In this document: piece after piece, positions 16,859-25,159 of the stretch | Numbering within the stretch: position 1 is the first letter of the stretch | Layout of the letters: every line of letters begins with the position of its first letter | Source: GCA-2794515 sp034436155 | GTDB lineage: Bacteria > Chloroflexota > Anaerolineae > Aggregatilineales > Phototrophicaceae | DNA: 64,000 nt | Reading direction: 5' to 3' | NCBI GenBank assembly: GCA_034436155.1 | Contig: DAOTVP010000072.1 | Coordinates: forward strand, 1 to 64,000 | Position numbers and translations under genes: made by a program | The notes under the pieces: generated by a model | Database searches by the model: none | What the model was told of the DNA's origin: nothing | Seen by the model: only the letters and a program-made list of their open reading frames with translations

Positions 16859-17021
16859 AGGTGATGTCCCTTGCCAAATATGGACGATAAGTTAAGCATA
16901 CATGAAGAAAAATCTTTGCATCACAAAGATTTGTTAAATTATAGCAAGGGTCTGATGTTGCCACAAATAAATTGTGAGGTTGTCACAGATTGCGGGGTGA
17001 AAATTGAGATAAAGGGGATAT

Positions 17022-17050
17022 GGGCGGACGGGTTTGGGGGATGTCCGCCC
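17022..17050. repeat. Palindromic hairpin (GGGCGGAC/GTCCGCCC) downstream of tatA
   Basis: GGGCGGAC at 17022-17029 pairs with GTCCGCCC at 17043-17050, five bases after the tatA stop. The outer stem resembles the GGGCGGAT/ATCCGCC palindromes at 18740, 47922 and 59906, although the loop differs. It may act as a terminator. Confidence 0.6.
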
Positions 17051-17055
17051 CAAAA

Positions 17056-17232
17056 TTAGCTGTTTTTATCTTTTTCTTCGCTAGAGGTGGATGTTTTGCC
17101 TTCATTCAATCCTTTGCGGAAATTAGCAACGGCGCTCCCTAGTTCAGAACCGACCTTCGAGATACGCCCCACGCCAAACAACAACATCACAATGAATAAA
17201 ATCAACAGTAATTCAGTGGGTCCCAGTTGCAT
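17056..17232 (-). CDS. tatA: Twin-arginine translocase subunit TatA/E
   Basis: The 58-residue reading frame MQLGPTELLLILFIVMLLFG continues VGRISKVGSELG and ends in a charged tail (NFRKGLNEGK, then SSEEKDKNS). This is the complete TatA layout: a short periplasmic end, one membrane helix, an FG hinge, an amphipathic helix and a charged tail. TatA multimers form the pore that exports folded proteins with twin-arginine signals. It is shorter than many TatA proteins but not unusual. The tatB-like gene lies divergently about 490 bases away; tatC is not in the window. Confidence 0.92.
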   Translation of the reverse strand: MQLGPTELLLILFIVMLLFGVGRISKVGSELGSAVANFRKGLNEGKTSTSSEEKDKNS

Positions 17233-17400
17233 CGCCTATACGACCTTTCTAACCATATCAAGATAAGCCTATTTTAACACACAATGTAGATGTGGCTATA
17301 TGCCAAGTGTCATATTTATGTAAAATTGAGTTCATCAAAACGTGACATTTGTGGTCTTAAATTGAGATGCTATTTGGCGTACAATGGATGATATATATGT

Positions 17401-17427
17401 AGACGTAGGGCACGCAGAAGCGCGTCT
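17401..17427 (+). repeat. Class C dispersed palindrome
   Basis: AGACG...CGTCT arms enclose CACGCAGAAGCG. The core GCAGAAGCGCGTC is shared with 18616-18635, and a variant lies at 47776-47797. Confidence 0.65.
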
Positions 17428-17610
17428 GTACAGGCATGAAAATGATTATTGGCGTGTAGGGATATGATAATGCTGGTTAGTCAATTGGCATGGCGTAAAT
17501 TTTGCCTCGCTAGAGGCTATTCGATGTGGAAGCCCACCAAAGGGGCTATTTGACGCACACACTTGTCATAAAGGCGGATTTTAGCGCCTTTAGTGCGCTT
17601 GGTGCAACGA

Positions 17611-17633
17611 GCTGAGGGTTTTGAACCCTCAGC
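17611..17633. repeat. Hairpin GCTGAGGGTT/AACCCTCAGC
   Basis: Ten-base arms with a three-base loop form a perfect hairpin in the tatA-tatB gap. It is not followed by a T run, so it is not a clear terminator. Confidence 0.6.
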
Positions 17634-17726
17634 GAAAACAGGCATTTTTACGCAAAACGAATACCCAGTATCATGTCCATGAGCATTGTATACGCACCAC
17701 AGAAAAGGTATTCTGAAGGTATTCTA

Positions 17727-18257
17727 ATGGAATTATTTGGTGTTGGTGGAACAGAACTGATTTTAATCATCATTATTGCGATGGTGGTGGCGGGACCCAA
17801 GCGCGTTGCCCAATGGATGTATTACGTGGGCAAATTTGTCGCACGCCTACAACGCATGTGGGCAGAGATGATGCAGGTCATCCAACAAGAACTGAAAGAG
17901 TCGGGCGTGGATGTCGACTTGCCCAAAACACCGCCTACCCGTCAGAGCATCAACCAAACGGCACGCAATATGCTCAAACCCTATACCCAAGAATTAGACG
18001 AAGCCCAAAAAGATATTGAGCGTAATCTTGAAGCCGTCCAACGCGAAGCCAACATCAAACAGAATGTGCTAATCAGCAACCAGATAAAACAAAGCGCCTC
18101 GCTTGCCAACCCTGTAACACAGCCTTCACAGAATGACAACCAATCGCCATCCAATACATCCTCGAATGGCAATACCCCACCTGCCGAATCGCCAAGCACA
18201 TTTGGTACATGGTCATCTGCACCAGTCCAAGAAGAACCCCCGACTGAACAAAATTAG
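17727..18257 (+). CDS. tatB: TatB/TatA-like translocase subunit
   Basis: The start at 17727 (MELFGVGGTELILIIIIAMV) is preferred over an upstream ATG at 17673 because it begins the family-typical short periplasmic end and membrane helix and has GAAGG upstream. The helix is followed by VAGPKRVAQWMYYVGKFVAR (the G-P-K hinge of TatB), a long amphipathic helix and a ~100-residue polar C-terminal region rich in Gln, Asn, Ser and Pro. The length (176 residues) is TatB-like rather than TatA-like. TatB with TatC recognises twin-arginine signals. The 3' end overlaps the convergent neighbour by four bases. Confidence 0.88.
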   Translation: MELFGVGGTELILIIIIAMVVAGPKRVAQWMYYVGKFVARLQRMWAEMMQVIQQELKESGVDVDLPKTPPTRQSINQTARNMLKPYTQELDEAQKDIERNLEAVQREANIKQNVLISNQIKQSASLANPVTQPSQNDNQSPSNTSSNGNTPPAESPSTFGTWSSAPVQEEPPTEQN

Positions 18258-18598
18258 CTGTAGCGAATTTCGAGCCATGTCTCGCCCGATTGGGCGTGTG
18301 ATTCTAATGTCACCACCCCCCAGTCATAGGCTTGGGGTTTAATACCTAACGCTTTTAGCTCATCTTTAACATCACTGCTGTTGAATCCGATAGTGACACG
18401 TTTGAGTTTTGCGTCTTGAAATTGTACACTCAAAAATGAGAATGTCTTTTGGTTAATTTGCGCTTGTGCCGATGCGTCATCTGGATTGCCCAGCTTAAAC
18501 CCTAAGTGCAAATAATCGGCGATGGTCATCTTGGGGATGAGCGCCCGATTGCCAAATTCTGATAGCGTGAATTGTCCGTTTTTAGGATTGACTTTCAT
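18254..18598 (-). CDS. Conserved-looking hypothetical protein, 114 residues
   Basis: The reading frame has protein-like composition: MKVNPKNGQFTLSEFGNRAL, then FSFLSVQFQDAKLKRVTIGF and a C-terminal DWGVVTLESHAQSGETWLEI. Predominantly beta structure is likely, and there is no signal peptide or membrane segment. Its stop overlaps that of tatB by four bases in convergent orientation. The palindrome cluster lies just upstream of its start. No family is recognised. Confidence 0.6.
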   Translation of the reverse strand: MKVNPKNGQFTLSEFGNRALIPKMTIADYLHLGFKLGNPDDASAQAQINQKTFSFLSVQFQDAKLKRVTIGFNSSDVKDELKALGIKPQAYDWGVVTLESHAQSGETWLEIRYS

Positions 18599-18615
18599 AA
18601 GTTATCCTGAAAATA

Positions 18616-18775
18616 GGACGTGCAGAAGCGCGTCCGTAGTTCAATTGGTCTAAAAAATATGCCAATGAATGATATAGGGACGATATACGCGCTTCGCGCT
18701 AATCGTCCCGTACAGTTACAGAAATTTTTAAGCATGTACGGGCGGATTAGAGGCTTTAGCCTCGTATATCCGCCC
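18616..18775 (+). repeat. Composite palindromic element, order C-B-A
   Basis: Three hairpins follow one another. C is 18616-18635 (GGACGTGCAGAAGCGCGTCC). B is 18677-18709 (GGGACGATATACGCGC, TTC loop, then GCGCTAATCGTCCC). A is 18740-18775 (GGGCGGATTAGAGGC, TTTA, then GCCTCGTATATCCGCCC). The same three types in the same order occur at 47776-47956, and B and A occur as their reverse complement at 30669-30768. A alone occurs at 59906-59939. The element lies between divergent or convergent genes only. Confidence 0.85.
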
Positions 18776-18890
18776 TATAATAAGGCAAAATGGCATATTT
18801 ATCTCCAAAATTGAACAAAACACCTACGGAAAACCTTATATGCCGTCCAAAATCACCAGAAAAATGCTTTTTTCTAAATGTCAACATGCC

Positions 18891-19838
18891 CTAGTTATAA
18901 CGCCCACCCGGACGCGGACGGCGGTCGAGTGGATGCGGTTTGCCACCTTCCACCAAAACGCGCTTCGCCTTTTGCACATCGGATTCGTGTTTGAGCAACA
19001 CCGTGAGCGTGGTTTCGAGCGTTTTCTTATCGAGGGTATCGGCGTTAATCATTACCAACGCCTTCGCCCAATCAATCGTCTCGGAGACACTCGGATTTTT
19101 CTTCAAATCCAATTCGCGCAACCCCTGAACAATCTCCACCGCTTGGCGGGCGAGTTTTTCGTTCAGTTCTGGCACGCGCAAACGCACGATGCTCAATTCT
19201 GAGTCGTAATTGGGATAATCGACGAACAGATACAAACAGCGCCGTTTGAGCGCCTCAGACAGTTCACGGGTGTTGTTGCTGGTGAGCAACACATCGGGTT
19301 GATGTTTGGCTTTAATTGTGCCGAGTTCGGGGATAGACACCTGAAAATCGCTGAGGATTTCGAGCAGGAAGGCTTCAAATTCGGCATCGGCGCGGTCGAT
19401 TTCGTCTATGAGCAACACCACAGGCGAATCGGCGGTGATGGCTTCGAGCAACGGACGCGCCAATAAAAATCGTTCCGAGAAAAACACGTTATCCTCAGAG
19501 GCGAGGCGATCTGCGGCTTCGGTGAGTGTGCCTGTTTCGGCTAAAATTTGGCTCAGTTTATCGCGCAATAATTGGGTATAGAGCATTTGCTTGGCATATT
19601 CCCATTCGTATAAAGCCTTACTTTCGTCTAACCCTTCGTAACATTGCAGGCGGATGAGGCGCTTGCCTGTCGCGCCAGACCACGCTTTGGCGAGTTCTGT
19701 CTTGCCGACACCCGCGGGACCTTCTGCCAACAGGGGTTTGCCCAATTTGTTGGCTAAAAACATCACCGTCGAAATTTCGTCTGTGGAGATATAGCGTTGT
19801 GTTGCCAGTGCTTGCGTCACTTGGTCAATCGATTTCAC
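18891..19838 (-). CDS. MoxR-family AAA+ ATPase
   Basis: The 315-residue protein begins with the MoxR pattern: a short helix, then KPLLAEGPAGVGKTELAKAW (Walker A). RLQCYEGLDESKALYEW is the characteristic MoxR segment. Walker B is VVLLIDEIDRAD, sensor 1 is LLTSNNTRELSEALKRRCLY, and the lid domain follows. MoxR ATPases act as chaperones that insert cofactors or activate metal enzymes, usually with a VWA-domain partner. No VWA gene is visible here: upstream is uppS. The C-terminus is basic (LDRRPRPGGRYN). Confidence 0.92.
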   Translation of the reverse strand: MKSIDQVTQALATQRYISTDEISTVMFLANKLGKPLLAEGPAGVGKTELAKAWSGATGKRLIRLQCYEGLDESKALYEWEYAKQMLYTQLLRDKLSQILAETGTLTEAADRLASEDNVFFSERFLLARPLLEAITADSPVVLLIDEIDRADAEFEAFLLEILSDFQVSIPELGTIKAKHQPDVLLTSNNTRELSEALKRRCLYLFVDYPNYDSELSIVRLRVPELNEKLARQAVEIVQGLRELDLKKNPSVSETIDWAKALVMINADTLDKKTLETTLTVLLKHESDVQKAKRVLVEGGKPHPLDRRPRPGGRYN

Positions 19839-19868
19839 GAGATTCCCTTTTCTTCTAAAAACATCACA

Positions 19869-20636
19869 TCACGAGTTCAGTTCATCGATTTGCTCATCGG
19901 TCATGCCAAAGCGTCTGCGACGACGGCTGAATTCCCATATGGCTTTGAGCAATTCCTCACGGTCAAAGTCGGGCCAATACACAGGTGTGCTGTAATATTC
20001 GGCATACGAGCCTTGCCAGATGAGAAAATTGCTGATTCTAAATTCGCCCCCTGTTCGGATGACCAAATCGGGGTCGGGCAAATCGGCGGTATACAGGTAA
20101 TGCGTGACCAATTCTTCGGTGATATGTTCGGCGGGGATGCCATCCGCCACAATCCGCCGAATCGCTTGGACAATTTCGTCACGTCCGCCATAATTAAACG
20201 CCACATTGAGAATCAGACGGGTGTTATTTTTGGTATACTCGCAGGCTTGCACAATTTTCTTTTGCAGTTTGGGGTCTACCCCATCCATTTTGCCAATATG
20301 ACGCACTTGTACACCATTTTTATGCAACTTTTTGACCTCTTGGTCAAGTACCATGTTGAGGATGGACATCAACACCCCGACTTCTGAGGGCGGGCGCTCC
20401 CAATTTTCGGTCGAGAAAGCGTAAATGGTGAGGATGTCTATGCCAAATTCAACGCACGCCTCTAAAATACGCCGTAGGTTCTCTTTGCCTTGCCGATGCC
20501 CCTCGGTACGGGGCAATCCACGCGCTTTTGCCCACCGCCCGTTACCATCCATAATGATAGCGACATGCCTCGGCACGAGGGGCGGTAATATAGTCGTCTG
20601 AAGGTCTTCCTCTTGCTGGACTTGGACAATGGTCAT
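19869..20636 (-). CDS. uppS: Isoprenyl transferase (undecaprenyl diphosphate synthase)
   Basis: UppS condenses isopentenyl diphosphate onto farnesyl diphosphate to make the undecaprenyl carrier for cell-wall synthesis. The product (255 residues from the ATG at 20636, MTIVQVQQEEDL) has VAIIMDGNGRWAKARGLPRT with the catalytic Asp, TIYAFSTENWERPPSEV, ILNVAFNYGGRDEI and DLPDPDLVIRTGGEFRISNF. The in-frame TTG at 20675 is rejected in favour of ATG preceded by GGAAAGG. It lies 45 bases after frr, the usual frr-uppS order. Confidence 0.96.
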   Translation of the reverse strand: MTIVQVQQEEDLQTTILPPLVPRHVAIIMDGNGRWAKARGLPRTEGHRQGKENLRRILEACVEFGIDILTIYAFSTENWERPPSEVGVLMSILNMVLDQEVKKLHKNGVQVRHIGKMDGVDPKLQKKIVQACEYTKNNTRLILNVAFNYGGRDEIVQAIRRIVADGIPAEHITEELVTHYLYTADLPDPDLVIRTGGEFRISNFLIWQGSYAEYYSTPVYWPDFDREELLKAIWEFSRRRRRFGMTDEQIDELNS

Positions 20637-20681
20637 GATGTGTTTGTGCCTTTCCAATAAAAATCGTGTGTGCAAAATGGC

Positions 20682-21239
20682 TTATACCGCCATCATCTCG
20701 GTCTCTTTGGCTTTGCCGATTTCTTCAATTTTGCTGATATATTCATCGGTCAATTTTTGGATTTCTGCCTCGCCCCGTTTGCGTTCATCTTCAGAAATCA
20801 TCTTTTCATCTTCAAATTCTTCTAAATCTTGATTGGCAGACCGGCGAATATTGCGAATTGAGATGCGTGCATCCTCGATCCGTTTGTGCAGATGTTTCAC
20901 CAATTCCATGCGACGCTCACGGGTGAGGGGAGGCATGATGAGCCGAATAGATGAGCCATCGTTGTTGGGGTTGATGCCCAAATCAGAATTCCGAATGGCT
21001 TTTTCGATGTCTTTGAGCGCCCCCACATCATATGGACGGATGAGGATTTGTAATGCTTCGGGGGTCGAGATGGTCGCCAATTGGCGTAACTCGGTCTCTT
21101 GACCATAATACGAGACCAATAACCGATCTACAAGGGCGGTGCTGGCACGGTTGCTTCGCATCCCATGTAAATCTTCCTCATATACGCTGAGGGTGGCTTT
21201 CATTTTAGCTTTGGCTTCGTTAATGATGTCGTTTATCAT
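20682..21239 (-). CDS. frr: Ribosome recycling factor
   Basis: RRF splits post-termination ribosomes together with EF-G. The 185-residue product (MINDIINEAKAKMKATLSVY) is of normal length. It has the family signatures HGMRSNRASTALVDRLLVSYYGQETELRQLA and MPPLTRERRMELVKHLHKR. The ATG at 21239 has an AAGGTG ribosome binding site eight bases upstream; an upstream extension to 21278 is not family-like. It leads into uppS, forming an ordinary translation and envelope housekeeping run with rlmB and cysS upstream. Confidence 0.97.
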   Translation of the reverse strand: MINDIINEAKAKMKATLSVYEEDLHGMRSNRASTALVDRLLVSYYGQETELRQLATISTPEALQILIRPYDVGALKDIEKAIRNSDLGINPNNDGSSIRLIMPPLTRERRMELVKHLHKRIEDARISIRNIRRSANQDLEEFEDEKMISEDERKRGEAEIQKLTDEYISKIEEIGKAKETEMMAV

Positions 21240-21305
21240 GGTGTTCACCTTAAATTTTTTCTCAGAATAGATACACACAATTGATTACGATTGCTTATAA
21301 CTCTA

Positions 21306-22067
21306 TTATAAAGGTTTCCAGCCTTGCCAACCACGCGCCTGCCATGCGTTATACAACGCCACTGCGCCGACTGTCGCCACATTCAAACTGCCGACATTAC
21401 CACGCATCGGCAAGGTGAGCAGAATATCGCACGTTTCTCTGACCAAACGGCGCATCCCTTCGCCCTCACTGCCCAACACAATTCCCAAACTCATGTTCAG
21501 GTTGGTCTCGTTGAGGGGCAAAATGCCTTCGCCAATTTCAAACCCGACCATCCATACATCATGTTTTTTGAGGTCTTTCATGGTGTTGACCAAATTGGTG
21601 ACTTGCGCCACTTGTAGATGCTCGACCGCGCCCGATGAGGCGTTGACAACCGCGGGTGTGATCGCTACGGCGCGTCTATCTTGCATGATGATACCATGCA
21701 CCCCCACCACATCCGCCACGCGCAACAAACTGCCGACATTTTGTGGATCTTTGAGCAAATCGAGCAGTAATAGAAACGGTTTCTCGTTGCGTTTTTGGGC
21801 GACCTCTAAAATCGTTTCGATAGAAACATACGGATAGCCCGCGGCGCGTAGAACGGTGCTTTGATGATTTGCCCCTTGCGACAAATCATCGAGGATGTGT
21901 TTGGGGACGCGCTTAATCGGCACATTGCGAACATTGGCGATGTGCATAATCTCGCTGACGATGCCTTTTTCTTCGGCTTTTTCGGCGAGGAGCAGTTGCT
22001 CAAATTTACGGCGATTGGCGCGGAGGGCTTCCATCACCCCCCAATGCCCATACAAATATTCTGGCAT
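21306..22067 (-). CDS. rlmB: 23S rRNA (guanosine-2'-O)-methyltransferase RlmB / TrmH family
   Basis: This SPOUT methyltransferase modifies a guanosine 2'-OH, normally G2251 of 23S rRNA. The 253-residue product has the N-terminal substrate-binding domain (YLYGHWGVMEALRANRRKF). The three SPOUT motifs follow: LLDLLKDPQNVGSLLRVAD, GIVLGSEGEGMRRLVRE and LPMRGNVGSLNVATVGAVAL, the last forming part of the trefoil-knot SAM site. It follows cysS after 11 bases with GGCGGAG as ribosome binding site, the common cysS-rlmB pair. Confidence 0.95.
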   Translation of the reverse strand: MPEYLYGHWGVMEALRANRRKFEQLLLAEKAEEKGIVSEIMHIANVRNVPIKRVPKHILDDLSQGANHQSTVLRAAGYPYVSIETILEVAQKRNEKPFLLLLDLLKDPQNVGSLLRVADVVGVHGIIMQDRRAVAITPAVVNASSGAVEHLQVAQVTNLVNTMKDLKKHDVWMVGFEIGEGILPLNETNLNMSLGIVLGSEGEGMRRLVRETCDILLTLPMRGNVGSLNVATVGAVALYNAWQARGWQGWKPL

Positions 22068-22078
22068 TTTCTCCGCCT

Positions 22079-23536
22079 TTAGTCGTTATATTTCCACAGT
22101 GTGCCATCGGCGCGGTCTTCTAAGACGATACCATGCGCCAGTAATTCGTTACGAATGCGGTCACTTTCGGCGAAATCTTTATTTTTACGCGCCTTATTCC
22201 GCAATTCGATGAGCAATTCGATGAGCGCCGATTCGCGTTTGGCATTGCCCGCGCCAGACGTGGCTTCGATGGGGTTGATAATCCCCAATACCTCACCGCC
22301 TAAACGGGTATATACATCGTTAATCGCGTCTAAGACCGATGCGCCAACCTCCGATGGGCTATTCAACAGCGTATTCACATCGCGGGTGAATTCTTGTAGC
22401 GTGGCGATCGCTTTGGGCGCGTTAAAATCGTCATCCATCGCGTCTTTGAAATCGGCTATCGTCTGGTCTACCCGCGCCAAAAAGCTGTTGCCCTCATCAC
22501 TATCAGGGGCGGTTTGACGCTTTTTGTTGACCAACCGAGCGGCATTATTCAACCGTTCCCAACCGCCACGCGCCCCTTGTAGGGCATCTTCACTATAATC
22601 CACAGGGTTGCTATAGTGGGCGCTGAGGACGGACATGCGAATCACTTCGGGACGATACTTCATCAGCGCGTCTTTGACGGTGACAAAATTGCCCAAACTT
22701 TTCGACATTTTAATGCCGTCTACTGTCAGACTACCGACCAACATCCAATAACGGGCGAATTCGGCATCGTTGGCGGCTTCGCTTTGGATGATTTCACATT
22801 CGTTATGTGGGAACATATTATCAATCCCACCGCCATGAATATCAAACGTCACGCCCAAATATTTCATCGCCATCGCCGAACATTCAATATGCCAACCAGG
22901 GAAACCTTCACCCCATGGGCTATCCCAACGGAGGATATGTTCGGGGTCGGCACGCTTCCATAGGGCAAAATCTTGTGGGTTGCGCTTTTCACCGCGTACT
23001 GCCTCGCGTGTGCCTTCTTCTTGTTCTTCGAGTTTACGATTTGAGAGTTTGCCGAACACATTGGTCGTGGTCACATCAAAATACACACTGCCATTGGCTT
23101 CGTAAGCATGTCCTTTCCGCAAGAGTGTTTCGATCATCTTGATTTGTTCGGGGACATGCCCACTGGCGCGTGGCGAAATATCGGGGCGCACCACGCCGAG
23201 CGCATCCATATCCTCGAAATAACTGCGCGTGTAACTCTCGACAATTTGCATCGGTTTGGCTTGCATAGAACGCGCTTTTTTCAGAATTCGATCTTCACCC
23301 GTCTCGGTCTCGGTCAGATGCCCGACATCGGTGATATTTTGCACATATAACACGCGGTAGCCACTATACCGCAGATAACGCACCACCACATCAAACGAAA
23401 TATAATTTTTCGCATGACCTAGATGGGCATGGTCATAAACCGTCGGACCGCACACATACATCCCCACATAGCCTTCTTGTAGGGGGATAAAATCTTGTTT
23501 TTCGCGTCCGATGACGTTAAATATCCGCAAAGGCAT
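22079..23536 (-). CDS. cysS: Cysteinyl-tRNA synthetase
   Basis: CysS charges tRNA-Cys. The 485-residue protein has the class I HIGH-like motif as AHLGHAKNYISFD and the zinc-site region GMYVCGPTVYDHAH (Cys) with GWHIECSAMAMKYLG and FPHNECEII. KIKMSKS is represented by GIKMSKSLGNFVTV. A C-terminal anticodon-recognition region ends KDFAESDRIRNELLAHGIVLED. It is full length with no sign of damage, and is the first gene of the cysS-rlmB-frr-uppS run on the minus strand. Confidence 0.97.
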   Translation of the reverse strand: MPLRIFNVIGREKQDFIPLQEGYVGMYVCGPTVYDHAHLGHAKNYISFDVVVRYLRYSGYRVLYVQNITDVGHLTETETGEDRILKKARSMQAKPMQIVESYTRSYFEDMDALGVVRPDISPRASGHVPEQIKMIETLLRKGHAYEANGSVYFDVTTTNVFGKLSNRKLEEQEEGTREAVRGEKRNPQDFALWKRADPEHILRWDSPWGEGFPGWHIECSAMAMKYLGVTFDIHGGGIDNMFPHNECEIIQSEAANDAEFARYWMLVGSLTVDGIKMSKSLGNFVTVKDALMKYRPEVIRMSVLSAHYSNPVDYSEDALQGARGGWERLNNAARLVNKKRQTAPDSDEGNSFLARVDQTIADFKDAMDDDFNAPKAIATLQEFTRDVNTLLNSPSEVGASVLDAINDVYTRLGGEVLGIINPIEATSGAGNAKRESALIELLIELRNKARKNKDFAESDRIRNELLAHGIVLEDRADGTLWKYND

Positions 23537-23724
23537 ATTGTTTTATTCCTTGAGCGTTAATAAAGATAACCAATTGAATCTTCATTATTGTATCCGATAA
23601 TCCCCATCGGTCACAATAGAGATGTGGCATATCTCATATATTCATCAAACCAAGATGTTTTTCTTGGGCGAAATGGTGCTATACTGATAATAATTATCGT
23701 CCTCATTTGGAGGTAGTGTTCACA

Positions 23725-24003
23725 ATGTCGAATGAAACACCCAACAGCCCATTGGATGAATCAATGGGTGTCGAAGAAGATGAAATGACCAATCGTGTGA
23801 ATCGGTTGGGTGGCGAAGTCGCCCCTCTGATTACGCCCGAAGAATTTGCCCGCCTGCAAAAAGCGGGTCAGGTGCATATTGATGCGCGGGGACGGGTGCG
23901 TACCGAGCGCCCGCGCGGTGTTGATCCTGGCGTATCGCTCCGCAAACGGCGGGCGTGGTATGGTGTTGGCGTGGGTAGAAAAGGTGGATATGCCCAAAAT
24001 TAA
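23725..24003 (+). CDS. Small acidic-to-basic hypothetical protein upstream of the PCMT-like gene
   Basis: This is a 92-residue product starting at the ATG at 23725 with GGAGG about 11 bases upstream. The N-terminal half is acidic (ESMGVEEDEMTN). A central ITPEEFARLQKAGQVHIDAR segment looks like a short helix and strand, and the C-terminus is Arg/Gly-rich (RGVDPGVSLRKRRAWYG). Its last 14 bases overlap the start of the methyltransferase gene, so the two are coupled. No family is recognised. Confidence 0.6.
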   Translation: MSNETPNSPLDESMGVEEDEMTNRVNRLGGEVAPLITPEEFARLQKAGQVHIDARGRVRTERPRGVDPGVSLRKRRAWYGVGVGRKGGYAQN

Positions 24004-25159
24004 TCCTGCACAATCGTTAGTCGATTTATTGCGCGGGCGTGGCAAATTACACGACCCGCGTGTCGAAGAAGCCCTTCTCGCCATACCCCGTCATCTCTTT
24101 TTGCCCGATGCGCCGATTGAACAGGTCTACGATGACCAATCTATCCCCGTCAAAACCGATTTGCGCGGTGATGCCACTTGTTCGGATACGATGCCGAGCA
24201 TGGTCGCGCATTTGCTTCAGCAACTCTCGCTCAAACACGGTCAAAATGTGTTGCATATCGGCACAGGTACGGGTTATGTCTCGGCGTTGATCGCGTATCT
24301 GGTTGGCAGAGAGGGGAGTATCACCACCATCGAAATTGAGCGCGATGTCGCCAAAGAAGCCGAAGCCAATCTCGCTCGTAATCGCTATGGGATGGTGAAA
24401 GTGGTCAATGCCGATGGCGCAGAAGGTTATGCCCCGCGTGCCGCCTATGACCGCATTGTCGCCACCTGTGGGATATGGGATATGCCACCGGCATGGATAA
24501 AACAGATTAAACCCGAAGGTCGGATTATCGCCCCGATATGGCTAGATGGGTTACAGGTGATGGCATCGTTCAAATTAGAAGCCGATGGCACACTCTACGC
24601 CGAAAATGTCATGCCCAGCGCGTTTGTTTATATTCGAGGCATTGCCGAGGGTCCAGTTGTGCGGAAATTTGTTGGTAGCACCGAGCTGATGCTCCTCGCT
24701 GATGAAATTCATGAGGTGGATACCGTTGCGCTCTCGATGCTCCTCTCGAATGATGCCGATACATGTCATCTGAGTGTTCCTCTCAACACCATCGAATATT
24801 GGTATGGATTCATCCCTTTCATGATGCTTCATGAGGGTGATAAAGATGTATTTGCGCTGTATACCATCCGCGACGGTTATAAAGCCTACGGCATGGAAGG
24901 CGAAGGCTTCGCCCTCTTATCCCCCGCCAGCGCCGCCTTCGTGCCGTATTATGGCATGGGGATGGTGCATTGCTTCGCCAGTTCCGATACGTTCATCGAA
25001 ATCGAAACGCAATTGCAAGCCTGGCAAGGGGCAGGCAGACCAACCATAGATCGTCTGCGTCTACGCCTGATTCCGAATCATCAAGCGATGCCCGAAATCA
25101 CAACAGGAAAAATTTACCCACGCCGTCATCATCATTTGCATGTGTGGTTTGAAGCATGA
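23990..25159 (+). CDS. PCMT-family protein methyltransferase with a C-terminal extension
   Basis: The start at 23990 (MPKINPAQSLVDLLRGRG) has an AAGGTGG ribosome binding site. Residues 1-210 match protein-L-isoaspartate O-methyltransferase: FLPDAPIEQVYDDQSIPVKT, SDTMPSMVAHLLQQL, the SAM loop VLHIGTGTGYVSALIA and EAEANLARNRYG. Usual PCMT enzymes have about 210 residues; this one has 389. The extra ~180 residues form an unassigned domain (LNTIEYWYGFIPFMMLHEGD, then FALLSPASAAFVPYYGMGM). Similar extended PCMT proteins occur in peptide-modifying methyltransferases, so repair of aged proteins is not certain. The stop overlaps the Nudix start by four bases. Confidence 0.85.
   Translation: MPKINPAQSLVDLLRGRGKLHDPRVEEALLAIPRHLFLPDAPIEQVYDDQSIPVKTDLRGDATCSDTMPSMVAHLLQQLSLKHGQNVLHIGTGTGYVSALIAYLVGREGSITTIEIERDVAKEAEANLARNRYGMVKVVNADGAEGYAPRAAYDRIVATCGIWDMPPAWIKQIKPEGRIIAPIWLDGLQVMASFKLEADGTLYAENVMPSAFVYIRGIAEGPVVRKFVGSTELMLLADEIHEVDTVALSMLLSNDADTCHLSVPLNTIEYWYGFIPFMMLHEGDKDVFALYTIRDGYKAYGMEGEGFALLSPASAAFVPYYGMGMVHCFASSDTFIEIETQLQAWQGAGRPTIDRLRLRLIPNHQAMPEITTGKIYPRRHHHLHVWFEA

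Larger units (their letters stand above)
17233..17726. other. Intergenic region between tatA and tatB with several hairpins
   Basis: No coding frame was recognised. The region holds a class C palindrome (17401-17427), degenerate arms GCCTCGCTAGAGGC near 17509, AGCCCACCAAAGGGGCT near 17540 and AAGGCGGATTTTAGCGCCTT near 17572, and a clean hairpin at 17611-17633. These look like decayed copies of the dispersed palindromes found elsewhere in the window. Confidence 0.6.

Noticed and set aside
16871..17059. 62-codon plus-strand frame upstream of the tatA stop
   Set aside because: It has no ribosome binding site or protein-like conservation and overlaps the tatA end and a hairpin; chance frame.
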